A DNA stretch of 64,000 nucleotides from the NCBI GenBank assembly GCA_047639555.1, contig JBLIOE010000019.1:5810-69809 (forward strand), written 5' to 3'. Shown one piece after another: positions 43,967 to 53,236 of the stretch. The stretch is from JAJRXC01 sp047639555 (lineage in GTDB: Bacteria > Actinomycetota > Acidimicrobiia > Acidimicrobiales > Aldehydirespiratoraceae). The notes beneath the pieces were generated by a model, which ran no database searches, was not told the origin of the DNA, and saw nothing but the letters and a program-made list of their open reading frames with translations. Made by a program: the position numbers and the translations under genes. Each line of letters begins with the position of its first letter. The stretch's first letter is position 1.

Positions 43967-45091
43967 TCAGTCAGCCGGAGGGACAAGCACCAGCTTGCCC
44001 GCGAACGACTTCGCGAGGAAGTCCTCTTGCGCACGAACGATGTCTTCGAGCGGGTAGGTGGCGGCGATGATCGGGACGATCTCGCCGCGTTCGATGTAGC
44101 GGACGAGGTTCTCGAATACCTCGCGCGGCTGATAGGTCGATCCCAGCAGCGTGAGGTCCTTGAGATACAACGTGCGAACGTCGAGTTCGACGATTGGTCC
44201 GGCGATCGCCCCGGCGCAGACGTAGCGTCCCTGCCGGCGAAGAACGTCGAGGAGAGCGGGCCAGGTGGGCCCGGCGACAACGTCGACGACAACATCGAGG
44301 GAGTCCCGGCCGAGTTCGGCCACGACATCGGCGTCGCGGCCAAGGAGGCGGTCGGCCCCGAGCGCGCGAACCTCGTCCCACTTCGACTGAGAAGCGACGC
44401 CGATCACCGTGGCGCCACGTCGTTTGGCCAGTTGGACGGCCGCGGAACCGACGCCGCCTGAGGCCCCGGTGATCAACACGGTCTCACCATCGGCCAATCC
44501 GACGCGGTGGAGCATGGCTTCGGCGGTGGAGTACGCGCAGGGAAACGACGCGAGCTCGATATCGGTCAGATCGGAGCGAATCTCAAATGCTTCGCGGCTC
44601 GCCACGCAGCAGTACTGGGCGAAGCCGCCGTCGATTTCTGAGCCCATGGTGATGAGCGCGTTCGCGTCGTCACGGGGGCCGGTGGTCTGCATCGAACGAA
44701 CCAGCACGCGTTGGCCCAGTCGCCCGGAGTCGACATTGCTCCCGACGGCCACGATCGTTCCGGCGGCGTCGGCGCCTTGGACCCGAGGAAAGTTGAGGCC
44801 TTCGCCGGCCCAGCCACCGTCGTCAGAGACGTCTTCGCCGTAGCCCTCGTCGCCACCGGTTCCGGTCCCCGATGTGACGGACTTCGAATACCAGCCGATG
44901 CGGGTGTTGATGTCGGTGTTGTTGACTCCCGCCGCGCCCACCCGCAGAACGATCTCGTTCGGCCCCGGTGTCGGCACCGGCACGTCGTTTCGATACTCGA
45001 GCTTTTCGAACCCGCCGTGTCCGGTCAGGTACACGGCAGTCATCTTGGTCGGCAGGTCGCTCATCGGCGGCGAGTCTGCTTCACGAGCCAT
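43967..45091 (-). CDS. Zinc-binding-dehydrogenase/quinone-oxidoreductase family protein (MDR)
   Basis: A 374-residue MDR enzyme. The GroES-like N-domain shows LRVGAAGVNNTDINTR and VQGADAAGTIVAVG. The cofactor domain shows LITGASGGVGSAAVQLAKRR and ends with GKLVLVPP. The loop GGDEGYGEDVSDDGGWAGEG near residue 80 is an unusual acidic insertion. Catalytic zinc ligands are not evident, so it is probably a quinone- or enone-reductase type. Start could be 45091, 45064 or 45043; none has a clear ribosome site. Confidence 0.82.
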   Translation of the reverse strand: MAREADSPPMSDLPTKMTAVYLTGHGGFEKLEYRNDVPVPTPGPNEIVLRVGAAGVNNTDINTRIGWYSKSVTSGTGTGGDEGYGEDVSDDGGWAGEGLNFPRVQGADAAGTIVAVGSNVDSGRLGQRVLVRSMQTTGPRDDANALITMGSEIDGGFAQYCCVASREAFEIRSDLTDIELASFPCAYSTAEAMLHRVGLADGETVLITGASGGVGSAAVQLAKRRGATVIGVASQSKWDEVRALGADRLLGRDADVVAELGRDSLDVVVDVVAGPTWPALLDVLRRQGRYVCAGAIAGPIVELDVRTLYLKDLTLLGSTYQPREVFENLVRYIERGEIVPIIAATYPLEDIVRAQEDFLAKSFAGKLVLVPPAD

Positions 45092-45151
45092 CGCCCGGCA
45101 AGGAGCGGTGGGTTCGACGCCGCAGTCTCGCGCCGGATGAGAATCCGACGG

Positions 45152-46171
45152 CTAGCGAGCCTTGCGGCTGAAGCGCTTGCGGCCGAGTGGGGCTGCGGCC
45201 CGTTCGATCAGATGATCGGCGGCCGCTCGAAGTGCCCGAGCTGCCGGGGTGTCGGGGAGATCGGTGAGAGTTGCCGCGGCCTTGTCAGCCCACGACTGCG
45301 CAACATCGAGAGAAATTCGGACACCGTCGCTCGTTCGAACGAGTTCGCGAGCTTGGTCACGCTGCGCGGTGGTGATCTCGGGTGTGAGGAGCGGTCGGAG
45401 CTGAGCTTCGATGGTCGGTTCGGCGAGGGCGTGGATCACGGGAAGGGTGTAGATGCCTTCCACGAGGTCGTTGCCGGCCGGCTTTCCGAGTTGCGCATCG
45501 GTGGCGATGATGTCGAGAATGTCGTCGACTACCTGGAAGGCCATCCCGTAGGCCTTGCCGAACTCGGTCATCGAGTCGATCACCGGGCGGGGGAGATCAG
45601 CGACTATTGCTCCGATGCGACAGGCGGTGGCCAACAACGAGGCGGTCTTGCCGGCGATCGATCGCTCGTAGCTGGCGATGGTGCGATCGGACTTGTACGC
45701 CGATTCGAGTTCGAGGATCTGGCCTTCGCACAACTCTGTGATCGTTGTGGCAAGAATGCCAGCCACTTCGGTGCCGAGTCCGGCGGCCAGTTCTGAAGAA
45801 CGGCCGAGCAGATAGTCGCCCGCGAGAATCGCTCGCAGGTTGCCCCACTGGGCGTTGACGCTCTTTACGCTGCGGCGAGTGGTGGCGTCGTCCATCACAT
45901 CGTCGTGGTAGAGCGAACCAATATGGACGAGTTCGACGGCGCAACCGCCGTGGATCACGTCGAGCGATGCCGCGGCGCCCACCGGGTCGAGTACCGCGCT
46001 GGCCGCAATCGAGAAGCCCGGGCGGACGCGCTTGCCACCCGCAAGAATGAGGTGGCTGGCGATCTCAGTGAGGAATTCGGCATCCGACGCGACGACGCGA
46101 AGGAGTTCTTGTTCGACCCTCTGAAGGTCGTCTTCCATGCTCGGCAAGATGGAAAGCGGGGACGCAGCCAC
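45152..46171 (-). CDS. Polyprenyl diphosphate synthase (trans-isoprenyl type)
   Basis: A 339-residue all-helical prenyl elongase making a long isoprenoid chain for menaquinone or carriers. The first Asp-rich motif is HDDVMDD in LYHDDVMDDATTRR and the second is VVDDILD. GGKRVRPGF gives the IPP-binding residues. Small residues before the first motif (VHIGSLY) suggest a medium to long product, such as hepta- to nonaprenyl. The MEP genes ispD and ispF lie about 7 kb away. No menaquinone genes are adjacent. Confidence 0.9.
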   Translation of the reverse strand: MAASPLSILPSMEDDLQRVEQELLRVVASDAEFLTEIASHLILAGGKRVRPGFSIAASAVLDPVGAAASLDVIHGGCAVELVHIGSLYHDDVMDDATTRRSVKSVNAQWGNLRAILAGDYLLGRSSELAAGLGTEVAGILATTITELCEGQILELESAYKSDRTIASYERSIAGKTASLLATACRIGAIVADLPRPVIDSMTEFGKAYGMAFQVVDDILDIIATDAQLGKPAGNDLVEGIYTLPVIHALAEPTIEAQLRPLLTPEITTAQRDQARELVRTSDGVRISLDVAQSWADKAAATLTDLPDTPAARALRAAADHLIERAAAPLGRKRFSRKAR

Positions 46172-46333
46172 GCCGACACGCTACGTGAAATATGACCGTT
46201 CGGCCCATCGGAGAATTCACACCCAGGAGAAATCTGCCGATGGAGAGCACAGGAGTTGGCGGATTCGACCGTTTCAGGCCGAATCGCCCCGGTACACTCT
46301 GATGAACGACCCACACCTGGGAGGGAAATACCG

Positions 46334-48901
46334 ATGTTCGAGCGGTTTACTGACAGGGCTCGGCGAGTGGTGGTGCTTGCGCAGGAAGAAGCGCGCCTGC
46401 TCAACCACAACTACATCGGGACCGAGCACATTCTGCTTGGCCTCATTCACGAGGGCGAAGGTGTAGCGGCGAAAGCCCTCGAATCGCTCGGGATCAGCCT
46501 GGAAGCCGTGCGCAACCAGGTTGAAGAGATCATTGGACAAGGCGGCTCCTCGCCAAGCGGCCACATCCCATTCACGCCTCGCGCCAAGAAGGTCCTCGAG
46601 CTCAGCCTCCGTGAGGCGTTGCAGCTTGGCCACAACTACATCGGCACCGAACACATCCTGTTAGGCCTCATCCGTGAGGGCGAAGGTGTGGCCGCGCAGG
46701 TCCTCGTCAAGCTTGGCGCCGACCTCAGCCGTGTCCGCCAGCAGGTCATCCAGCTGCTGTCCGGCTATTCCGGCTCTTCCGGGGCCGGCGAGTCGAGCGG
46801 AAGTAGCAGCGGCGGTGGCGGCGAAAAAGCAGGCGCCACCAGCGGCGGTTCAGGCGGCGACAGTGCCTCCGGTTCGCTTGTACTCGACCAATTCGGTCGC
46901 AACCTCACACAACTGGCGCGCGAGAAGGGCCTCGATCCTGTGATCGGCCGCTCCCGTGAAGCCGAACGCGTGATGCAAATTCTCAGTCGACGCACCAAGA
47001 ACAATCCAGTTCTTGTTGGCGAGCCCGGTGTGGGCAAAACCGCGATCGTCGAGGGCCTTGCCCAGTCGATCGCCGCTGACGACGTGCCGGAAACCCTGCG
47101 CGGCAAGCAGCTCTACACCCTCGACCTCGGCGCCCTCGTCGCTGGTTCGCGGTATCGCGGTGACTTCGAAGAGCGCCTGAAGAAGGTGCTCAAGGAGATC
47201 AAGACCCGCGGCGACATCATCTTGTTCATCGATGAGATCCACACGCTCGTGGGTGCCGGTGCCGCCGAAGGCGCGATTGATGCTGCGTCGATCCTCAAGC
47301 CAATGTTGGCTCGTGGTGAACTCCAGACCATCGGCGCCACAACGCTCGACGAATACCGCAAGCATCTCGAGAAGGACGCCGCACTCGAGCGTCGTTTCCA
47401 GAAGGTGCTGGTCGACGAGCCCACCGTGGCGCACACGATCGAGATCCTGAAGGGTCTCCGTGATCGCTACGAAACACACCATCGTGTAACCATCACCGAT
47501 CAAGCGCTGCTGGCCGCGGCGAACTTGGCCGATCGTTACATTGCCGATCGCCACCTCCCGGACAAGGCCATCGACCTCATCGATGAGGCCGGTGCCCGCT
47601 TGCGCATCAAGCGCATGGAGACCCCGCCGGAATACAAGGAACTCGAAACCGAGATCGCCGAGGTCGTTCGAGAGAAGAAGGACGCGGTCGAAGGCCAGCA
47701 GTTCGAAGAAGCTGGTCGGTTGCGTGACAAGGAAAAGGAACTCCTTGCCCGTCGCGAGTCGATGGAAGGCGACGCAAAGGCGTCAGGCCTTGATCTCTTC
47801 GACGAGGTCGACGAGGAAGCGATCGCCGAGGTGCTGTCGTTGTGGACCGGTATTCCGGTCTACAAGCTCACTGAGGAAGAGACCGAGAAGCTCCTCCGTA
47901 TGGAAGATGAGCTGCACAAGCGTGTTATCGGCCAGCAAGACGCCATTGCGGCGGTCTCGCGCGCAATCCGCCGCACCCGTGCCGGTCTCAAGGATCCCAA
48001 GCGTCCGTCCGGTTCGTTCATCTTCCTCGGCCCCTCGGGCGTTGGTAAGACAGAACTCGCCAAGACCCTCGCCGAGTTCTTGTTCGGTGACGAAACCGCA
48101 CTCATCAGCCTCGACATGTCGGAGTACATGGAGAAGCACACGGTGAGCCGTCTTGTTGGTTCGCCTCCCGGCTATGTCGGGTACGAAGAGGGCGGCCAGC
48201 TCACCGAAAAGGTGCGCCGCAAGCCGTTCTCTGTGGTGCTGTTCGACGAGGTCGAGAAGGCCCACCCGGATGTCTTCAACACGCTGTTGCAGATTCTCGA
48301 AGAGGGTCGTCTCACTGACAGCCAAGGCCGCTCGGTCGACTTCCGAAACACCGTGCTGATCATGACTTCCAACCTGGGCACCGCCGATCTACGCAAGGCC
48401 AATATTGGCTTCGGTAGCGGCGACGAAGCGGTCAACTACGAGAAGATGAAGGAAAAGGTCAACGATGCGCTGAAGGCGCATTTCCGACCGGAATTCCTGA
48501 ACCGCATCGATGACACGATCGTTTTCCACGAACTCAGCCAGCCTGAGGTTCGCCAGATCGTGGACCTCATGGTCGCCCGGACGGCCGTTCAGCTCGGCCA
48601 GCAGGGTATGGGCCTCGAGATCACCGACGCGGCCAAGGACCACCTCGCCGACAAGGGCTACGACCCCACGTTGGGTGCGCGTCCATTGCGACGAGCGCTT
48701 CAGCGCCTCGTTGAGGATCCGTTGTCGGAGAAGCTTCTCTACAAGGAATTCCGCGCCGGCGAGATCATCATTGTCGACGTCGAAGCTGATCCTGAGAACA
48801 ACAACGAGCTCACGGTCGTCTTCCGGTCGATTGAAGGCTTCGAGCCAGCTGAGCCTGAGCTTGAGGCTGCCATCGATGGTGGAGAGTCGCTCGACATCTG
48901 A
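46334..48901 (+). CDS. clpC: ATP-dependent Clp protease ATPase subunit ClpC
   Basis: An 855-residue class I AAA+ unfoldase for the ClpP protease. It has two N-terminal repeats (TEHILLGLIHEGEGVAAKAL and TEHILLGLIREGEGVAAQVL), a Gly/Ser linker, and first ATPase Walker A GEPGVGKT. The UVR-type coiled middle domain is EGQQFEEAGRLRDKEKELLA, and the second Walker A is GPSGVGKTELAK. ATG 46334 has GGGAGGG upstream; the open frame from 46256 adds non-homologous residues. A strong terminator follows. Confidence 0.97.
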   Translation: MFERFTDRARRVVVLAQEEARLLNHNYIGTEHILLGLIHEGEGVAAKALESLGISLEAVRNQVEEIIGQGGSSPSGHIPFTPRAKKVLELSLREALQLGHNYIGTEHILLGLIREGEGVAAQVLVKLGADLSRVRQQVIQLLSGYSGSSGAGESSGSSSGGGGEKAGATSGGSGGDSASGSLVLDQFGRNLTQLAREKGLDPVIGRSREAERVMQILSRRTKNNPVLVGEPGVGKTAIVEGLAQSIAADDVPETLRGKQLYTLDLGALVAGSRYRGDFEERLKKVLKEIKTRGDIILFIDEIHTLVGAGAAEGAIDAASILKPMLARGELQTIGATTLDEYRKHLEKDAALERRFQKVLVDEPTVAHTIEILKGLRDRYETHHRVTITDQALLAAANLADRYIADRHLPDKAIDLIDEAGARLRIKRMETPPEYKELETEIAEVVREKKDAVEGQQFEEAGRLRDKEKELLARRESMEGDAKASGLDLFDEVDEEAIAEVLSLWTGIPVYKLTEEETEKLLRMEDELHKRVIGQQDAIAAVSRAIRRTRAGLKDPKRPSGSFIFLGPSGVGKTELAKTLAEFLFGDETALISLDMSEYMEKHTVSRLVGSPPGYVGYEEGGQLTEKVRRKPFSVVLFDEVEKAHPDVFNTLLQILEEGRLTDSQGRSVDFRNTVLIMTSNLGTADLRKANIGFGSGDEAVNYEKMKEKVNDALKAHFRPEFLNRIDDTIVFHELSQPEVRQIVDLMVARTAVQLGQQGMGLEITDAAKDHLADKGYDPTLGARPLRRALQRLVEDPLSEKLLYKEFRAGEIIIVDVEADPENNNELTVVFRSIEGFEPAEPELEAAIDGGESLDI

Positions 48902-48926
48902 GCGAATCGACAACCGACTACTTGGG

Positions 48927-48956
48927 AACCGCCGGCTGATTTCAGCCGGCGGTTTT
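48927..48956 (+). terminator. Rho-independent terminator of clpC
   Basis: Ten-base perfect arms accgccggct and agccggcggt around a 6-base loop, followed directly by a T run, 25 bases after the clpC stop. Confidence 0.88.
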
Positions 48957-49004
48957 CGCGTGCCTGGCCACCGGGTTGGACTCTGGGCGTCTAGCGTTCT
49001 CGCA

Positions 49005-50450
49005 ATGCGTCGGGTTCACATGCTGCTTCTGGGGATCATCATCCTCCTGGCCAGCGCGTGTCGTGTCGACACGACTGTCGACATCGTGGTCGACGAAAAC
49101 GGCTCGGGGACAGTCACGGTGTTGGTGGTGGCGGATGCTGCCGCGGTAGCGCAGATCCCCGACGCCCCTGACGAACTCGAGTTCTCAGACCTCACGGATG
49201 CGGGCTGGGTGATCGACGGGCCAAACCTCGATACTTCCGGCTCGATGAGCATCTCCGCGAGAAAGGGCTTCGCCAACGCCGACGATTTGCCGGCGGTGCT
49301 GGCTGAAATCGCTGGCGAAGATGTCGTCTTCCAGGACGTCACCCTGGAGACGTCCCACACGTTTGACCGCATCGGTCTCAGCCCTGCGAAGACGAACTAT
49401 CAGCTCAGCGGCATCCTTGATCCGGCGCCTGAGATCAGTGATTTCGCCGATGCGTTTCTCCCGGAGTCAATCAGCCTTCCGCAACAGGCGACCGACTTCG
49501 ACGCCGATCTCTTGGTGCGAATCCGGCTTCCCGAGACGGAGTCTTCGACCACGGGTGAGGCCACGGGTGAGGCCATCGAGTTCCGAGCCGAATTCGGCGC
49601 CGAACCGATCGAGCTCGATGCATCGTCCTCGACGGAAGACATTCTGCCGCAGGTCTGGGCGATCGTTGCCTTGCTCGCCCTGTTGATGTTCGCCGGCATC
49701 ATTCTGGCTCGCCTCGCCGGTGTGGGTCTCGCGAAACTGCGTACACCGAAGGGACGCCGTCGACGTGATGTCCGCCGGCGTCAAAACCGGGCCGCCACCC
49801 GCGCCGAGGAAGCCAATCGTCCGCGCCGCCGCATGTTGCGGCTCCTCATCGTTGATGTGCACGGCGTCGTTGTGCGTCCGACTGATCCGCTGGAAGGGCT
49901 CCTGCTGCCGCTCATCACCGCGGAGCGGCCCGACGCCGACCCGGCGCAGATCCGCGGGCTGTACCGAAAACTGGTCCTCGGTCGAATGTCGGTCGAGGAG
50001 TTCTGGGCCGAGGTTGGCCTGGGTCCTGTCGCCGAGGAAGTCGAGACGAAGTACCTGTCGTCGTTCCGGCTTGTCCCCGGGTTGCATCCGTTCCTCGACC
50101 GGATGGCTACCAGCCGACTGCCCGTCGCTGCGGTTGGTAACCAGCCGCAGGTTTGGGGTGACCGCCTCCGTCGAATGGCTGCACTCGATGATTCCGTCAG
50201 CTCGTGGATGGTGAGCGGCGATGTTGGCTCCACGCTGCCCGAGCCGGCCTTGTTCGAAGCCACTCGTCGAACGATGTCTGTCGATCTGTTCGACTGCTTC
50301 TATTTGTCGAACGTGCCGGAAAATCTCGACGCGGCGAAGAAGCTTGGACTGGCGACGGGCCTGTTCGTTGCGGGCAATGAAGCGGCCCCGGACACCGATC
50401 ACACGGTTGTTCGAGGCTTCGAAGACCTGCTGCGTAGTCGCGGCAGCTGA
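49005..50450 (+). CDS. LppM-like lipoprotein fused to a degenerate HAD-family domain
   Basis: A 481-residue protein. A signal peptide ends in the lipobox LASAC with Cys19. Residues 20-205 resemble the LppM/DUF3153 extracytoplasmic domain (TTVDIVVDENGSGTVTVLVV). A membrane helix is at about 215-238 and an Arg-rich stop-transfer stretch at 245-277. A HAD-like fold runs from 278 to the end on the cytoplasmic side. HAD motif I reads DVHGVV where active enzymes have DxDGT, and motif IV reads LSNVPENLDAA where DD is normal. Phosphatase activity is therefore unlikely. ATG 49005; the open frame further upstream overlaps clpC. Confidence 0.78.
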   Translation: MRRVHMLLLGIIILLASACRVDTTVDIVVDENGSGTVTVLVVADAAAVAQIPDAPDELEFSDLTDAGWVIDGPNLDTSGSMSISARKGFANADDLPAVLAEIAGEDVVFQDVTLETSHTFDRIGLSPAKTNYQLSGILDPAPEISDFADAFLPESISLPQQATDFDADLLVRIRLPETESSTTGEATGEAIEFRAEFGAEPIELDASSSTEDILPQVWAIVALLALLMFAGIILARLAGVGLAKLRTPKGRRRRDVRRRQNRAATRAEEANRPRRRMLRLLIVDVHGVVVRPTDPLEGLLLPLITAERPDADPAQIRGLYRKLVLGRMSVEEFWAEVGLGPVAEEVETKYLSSFRLVPGLHPFLDRMATSRLPVAAVGNQPQVWGDRLRRMAALDDSVSSWMVSGDVGSTLPEPALFEATRRTMSVDLFDCFYLSNVPENLDAAKKLGLATGLFVAGNEAAPDTDHTVVRGFEDLLRSRGS

Positions 50451-50493
50451 CAGCCTCGCCGGGGCTGTCACACCGGCGTTCTAGGGTGCCTCT

Positions 50494-51849
50494 ATGGCAA
50501 GAACCCGCACCGTTCATCGCTGCACCTCGTGTGGTGCGGGGGCCCCAAAGTGGGCGGGCCGTTGTGATGGCTGCGGCGAGTGGAACACACTCGTCGAAGA
50601 GCTCGATGTCCGCGAGGCACCGCTGTCGGTCGTCGGTCGATCGAGTGTTGCCCTCCCGATCGCGGACGTCGCCGACGAATCGGCCATGCTCCGTTCCACC
50701 GGGCTCACCGAAGTCGACCGTGTGCTCGGGGGCGGTTTGGTTCCGGGCTCTGTCACGCTGGTCGGCGGCGAACCCGGTATTGGCAAGTCCACCCTTCTCT
50801 TGCAGCTGGCGGGTTCCGTTGCGGCTGCAGGCCAGAAGGCGCTCTATATCTCAGGCGAGGAATCCGCATCGCAGGTACGAGGCCGCGCCGCTCGGCTCAA
50901 CGCGATTCACGACGACCTTTGGTTGGTCGGCGAGACCGTCCTTCCCTACGTGCTTGGTCATCTCGACGAGGTCAAACCCGACGTGGTGGTGATCGACTCA
51001 GTGCAGACCATGGTGAATCCCGATCTCACTTCTGCTCCTGGTTCGGTCGCGCAGGTTCGCGAGTGTGCTCATGCTCTGGTGCAGGAAGCGAAGCGTCGGG
51101 GTATCGCCTTGCTGCTGGTCGGCCACGTCACCAAGGAAGGCACGCTGGCCGGGCCCCGGGTGCTCGAGCATGTTGTCGACACCGTGCTCGAGTTCGATGG
51201 CGACCGTCAGCACGGTCTGCGTCTTCTGCGGGCGTCGAAGCACCGGTACGGGCCCACCTCCGAGGTCGGCCTGCTACAGATGGATGAAAGCGGCTTGACG
51301 CCGGTCGACGACCCCAGTGGCCTCTTCTTGGCCGACCGAGTCACGGGCATCTCTGGCTCCGCGGTAGTGCCGACAGTCGATGGAAATCGGCCACTGCTCG
51401 TCGAAGTGCAGGCGCTGGTCGCCCCCTCCCAGTTGGCAACGCCACGTCGGAGTGCGCAGGGCTTCGATCATGGCCGGCTCTCGATGTTGCTCGCGGTACT
51501 CGAACGCCGAGTCGGTCTGCCCCTTTCCAACGCCGAGGTCTATGCGCTGGCCGTTGGCGGGGCCCGCGTCTTCGATCCGGGGGCCGATGCCGCGGTTGCG
51601 CTGGCGGTCGCATCGTCACTCACCGGCCATCCGTTGGCCGACGATCTCGTCGTTGTTGGCGAGGTTGGGCTTGGCGGCGAGTTACGCCATGTCAGCCACA
51701 TCAATCGTCGACTTGGCGAGGCCGCGCGGATGGGGTTCCGGCGCGCCATCGTGCCGCACGCCACCACCGATGCACCCGACGGGCTGCAGATTCTGCGAGC
51801 GCCCACCCTTGCCGCAGCGGTACAACTGGCCGACGTCGGACCTTCTTAG
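50494..51849 (+). CDS. radA: DNA repair protein RadA
   Basis: A 451-residue RecA-like branch-migration helicase. An N-terminal C4 zinc finger (Cys10, Cys13, Cys24, Cys27) is followed by Walker A GGEPGIGKSTLLLQL. The RadA-specific KNRFG motif appears as KHRYGPTSEVG, and a C-terminal Lon-like domain contains ALAVGGARVFDPGADAAVAL. It acts in recombinational repair. Confidence 0.94.
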   Translation: MARTRTVHRCTSCGAGAPKWAGRCDGCGEWNTLVEELDVREAPLSVVGRSSVALPIADVADESAMLRSTGLTEVDRVLGGGLVPGSVTLVGGEPGIGKSTLLLQLAGSVAAAGQKALYISGEESASQVRGRAARLNAIHDDLWLVGETVLPYVLGHLDEVKPDVVVIDSVQTMVNPDLTSAPGSVAQVRECAHALVQEAKRRGIALLLVGHVTKEGTLAGPRVLEHVVDTVLEFDGDRQHGLRLLRASKHRYGPTSEVGLLQMDESGLTPVDDPSGLFLADRVTGISGSAVVPTVDGNRPLLVEVQALVAPSQLATPRRSAQGFDHGRLSMLLAVLERRVGLPLSNAEVYALAVGGARVFDPGADAAVALAVASSLTGHPLADDLVVVGEVGLGGELRHVSHINRRLGEAARMGFRRAIVPHATTDAPDGLQILRAPTLAAAVQLADVGPS

Positions 51850-51862
51850 CGATGATGGCCTA

Positions 51863-52510
51863 ATGCGCATCACTCTTCCGTCTGGCACAGAGGCCGAAGT
51901 CGTCGGCGAATCCCGCGAACGCGGCCTGGTTCTCGTTCCCGACATCATGGGATTACGCCCGCTCTTTTGTGACATGGCGGCGATGCTGGCCGAGCAGTGG
52001 CAGTGCCGGGTTGTCGCCCCCGACCTGTATCCCGGCCAATCCCACCTCGATCTCGAAGGTCGCCACGATGCCGCGTCGGCGCTGGTCGACGCCGAGGTTC
52101 TCGGTGACATGACCGCGGCCGCCGACGCCACGGGCGCCGATGTTGTCGGTGCGATCGGCTTTTGTATGGGCGGCATGTATGTCAACAAGGCCGTGTCCAC
52201 CGGCCGCTTTCACCGGCTCGCGTCGTTCTACGGAATGATCAACATCCCTGAGCGTTGGGAAGGCCCTGGGCAGGTTGGTCCGCTCGACCATCTCGCCCAG
52301 GGCGATCCCGGTCGGCTGCTGGCGGTCATTGGATCCGTTGATCCGTACACCCGGCCCGAAGAGGTCGAGACCCTGGGAGGCACCGGTGCCCACATCGCGG
52401 CCTACGAGGGTGCCGGGCATGGCTTTGTCCACGATCCGACGCGGCCCGCGTATCGCGCCGACGACGCGACGGATGCTTGGGCGGGCGTGAAAACGTGGCT
52501 CTGGAGTTAG
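51863..52510 (+). CDS. Dienelactone hydrolase family protein
   Basis: A 215-residue alpha/beta hydrolase. The nucleophile is Cys in GAIGFCMGGMY, the acid Asp is in IGSVDPYTRPEE and the His is in GAGHGFVHDP, the classical Cys-Asp-His triad of dienelactone hydrolases. ATG 51863 lies 13 bases after radA. Its real substrate cannot be told. It is convergent with the CRP-like regulator. Confidence 0.87.
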   Translation: MRITLPSGTEAEVVGESRERGLVLVPDIMGLRPLFCDMAAMLAEQWQCRVVAPDLYPGQSHLDLEGRHDAASALVDAEVLGDMTAAADATGADVVGAIGFCMGGMYVNKAVSTGRFHRLASFYGMINIPERWEGPGQVGPLDHLAQGDPGRLLAVIGSVDPYTRPEEVETLGGTGAHIAAYEGAGHGFVHDPTRPAYRADDATDAWAGVKTWLWS

Positions 52511-52522
52511 TGCTCGGTTGCC

Positions 52523-53182
52523 TTAACGCGAACGGATCGAGAGCTGTTCGCGGTTGGTAATGATGTAACGACGGTCGGACTGATCGAGCCAGCCGAGCTT
52601 CACGAACGAGGCAATCGCCTTGTTCACCCTCTCGCGGCTCGCGCCCACCATGCCCGCCAACTCTTCCTGTGTGATTGGGAGGGTGAACTCGTCGTTGTCC
52701 CCCGCGAGTTCGAGGAGTCGCTTGGCCGTGCGGCCCGTGACATCGAGGAACACGCTGTCGGCGAGGGTCTCGTCCATCGACCGCAACCGTGAGGCGAGGA
52801 GCTTTACGACATTCCACAACTCGGCGGGTTCGTTCTCGTAGAGGGTTCGCACCGGACCGTAAGGAATAGCGATGACGCCCGAGGGTTCGAGTGCTCGGGC
52901 CTCGGCCGACCGGCCGAGGCCGTCGAAGAGCGGCATCTCGCCGAAGAGGTCGCCGGCCTCCATAAGCGCCACTACAGACTCGCGGCCGTCGATCGATTTG
53001 TTGGCGATCGCAATCCGACCCGACGTGACGATATAGATCTGATCGGGGTCTTGACCCTCGGTGAACAGAACGTCGCCGCGGCGTAGTTGTTGTTCCGTAG
53101 CGGCATCGGCGATTGTGGTGAGGTGTTCGTCGGCAACGTCGGCAAAGAGCAACGTCGCCCGGAGAGTGCTGGTATCAGGCAT
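52523..53182 (-). CDS. CRP/FNR family transcription regulator
   Basis: A 219-residue regulator. The N-terminal cyclic-nucleotide-binding barrel (about 10-120) has GEMPLFDGLGRSAEARAL, matching the phosphate-binding cassette. The C-terminal winged helix has TQEELAGMVGASRERVNKAI. The cassette Arg and Ser/Ala pattern permits cAMP binding, as in GlxR or mycobacterial Crp. No FNR iron-sulfur cysteines are present. Homology starts at MPDTSTL (53182) although the frame is open to 53554. It diverges from ispD, with 54 bases between. Confidence 0.88.
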   Translation of the reverse strand: MPDTSTLRATLLFADVADEHLTTIADAATEQQLRRGDVLFTEGQDPDQIYIVTSGRIAIANKSIDGRESVVALMEAGDLFGEMPLFDGLGRSAEARALEPSGVIAIPYGPVRTLYENEPAELWNVVKLLASRLRSMDETLADSVFLDVTGRTAKRLLELAGDNDEFTLPITQEELAGMVGASRERVNKAIASFVKLGWLDQSDRRYIITNREQLSIRSR

Positions 53183-53236
53183 GAGCGAGCACCACACTAG
53201 TGATGTGACCTCACCCCGTGCAGCCAAGCCGATTCC

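Noticed and set aside
46250..46300. Inverted repeat and TACACT before clpC as a promoter/operator
   Set aside because: The arms (ggcggattcg, cgaatcgcc) contain a bulge and no -35 lies at a normal distance from TACACT, so support was too weak.
48510..49004. Upstream continuation of the lipoprotein-HAD frame into clpC
   Set aside because: It lies over the 3' part of clpC in another frame; the lipoprotein signal peptide starts at 49005 after the clpC terminator.
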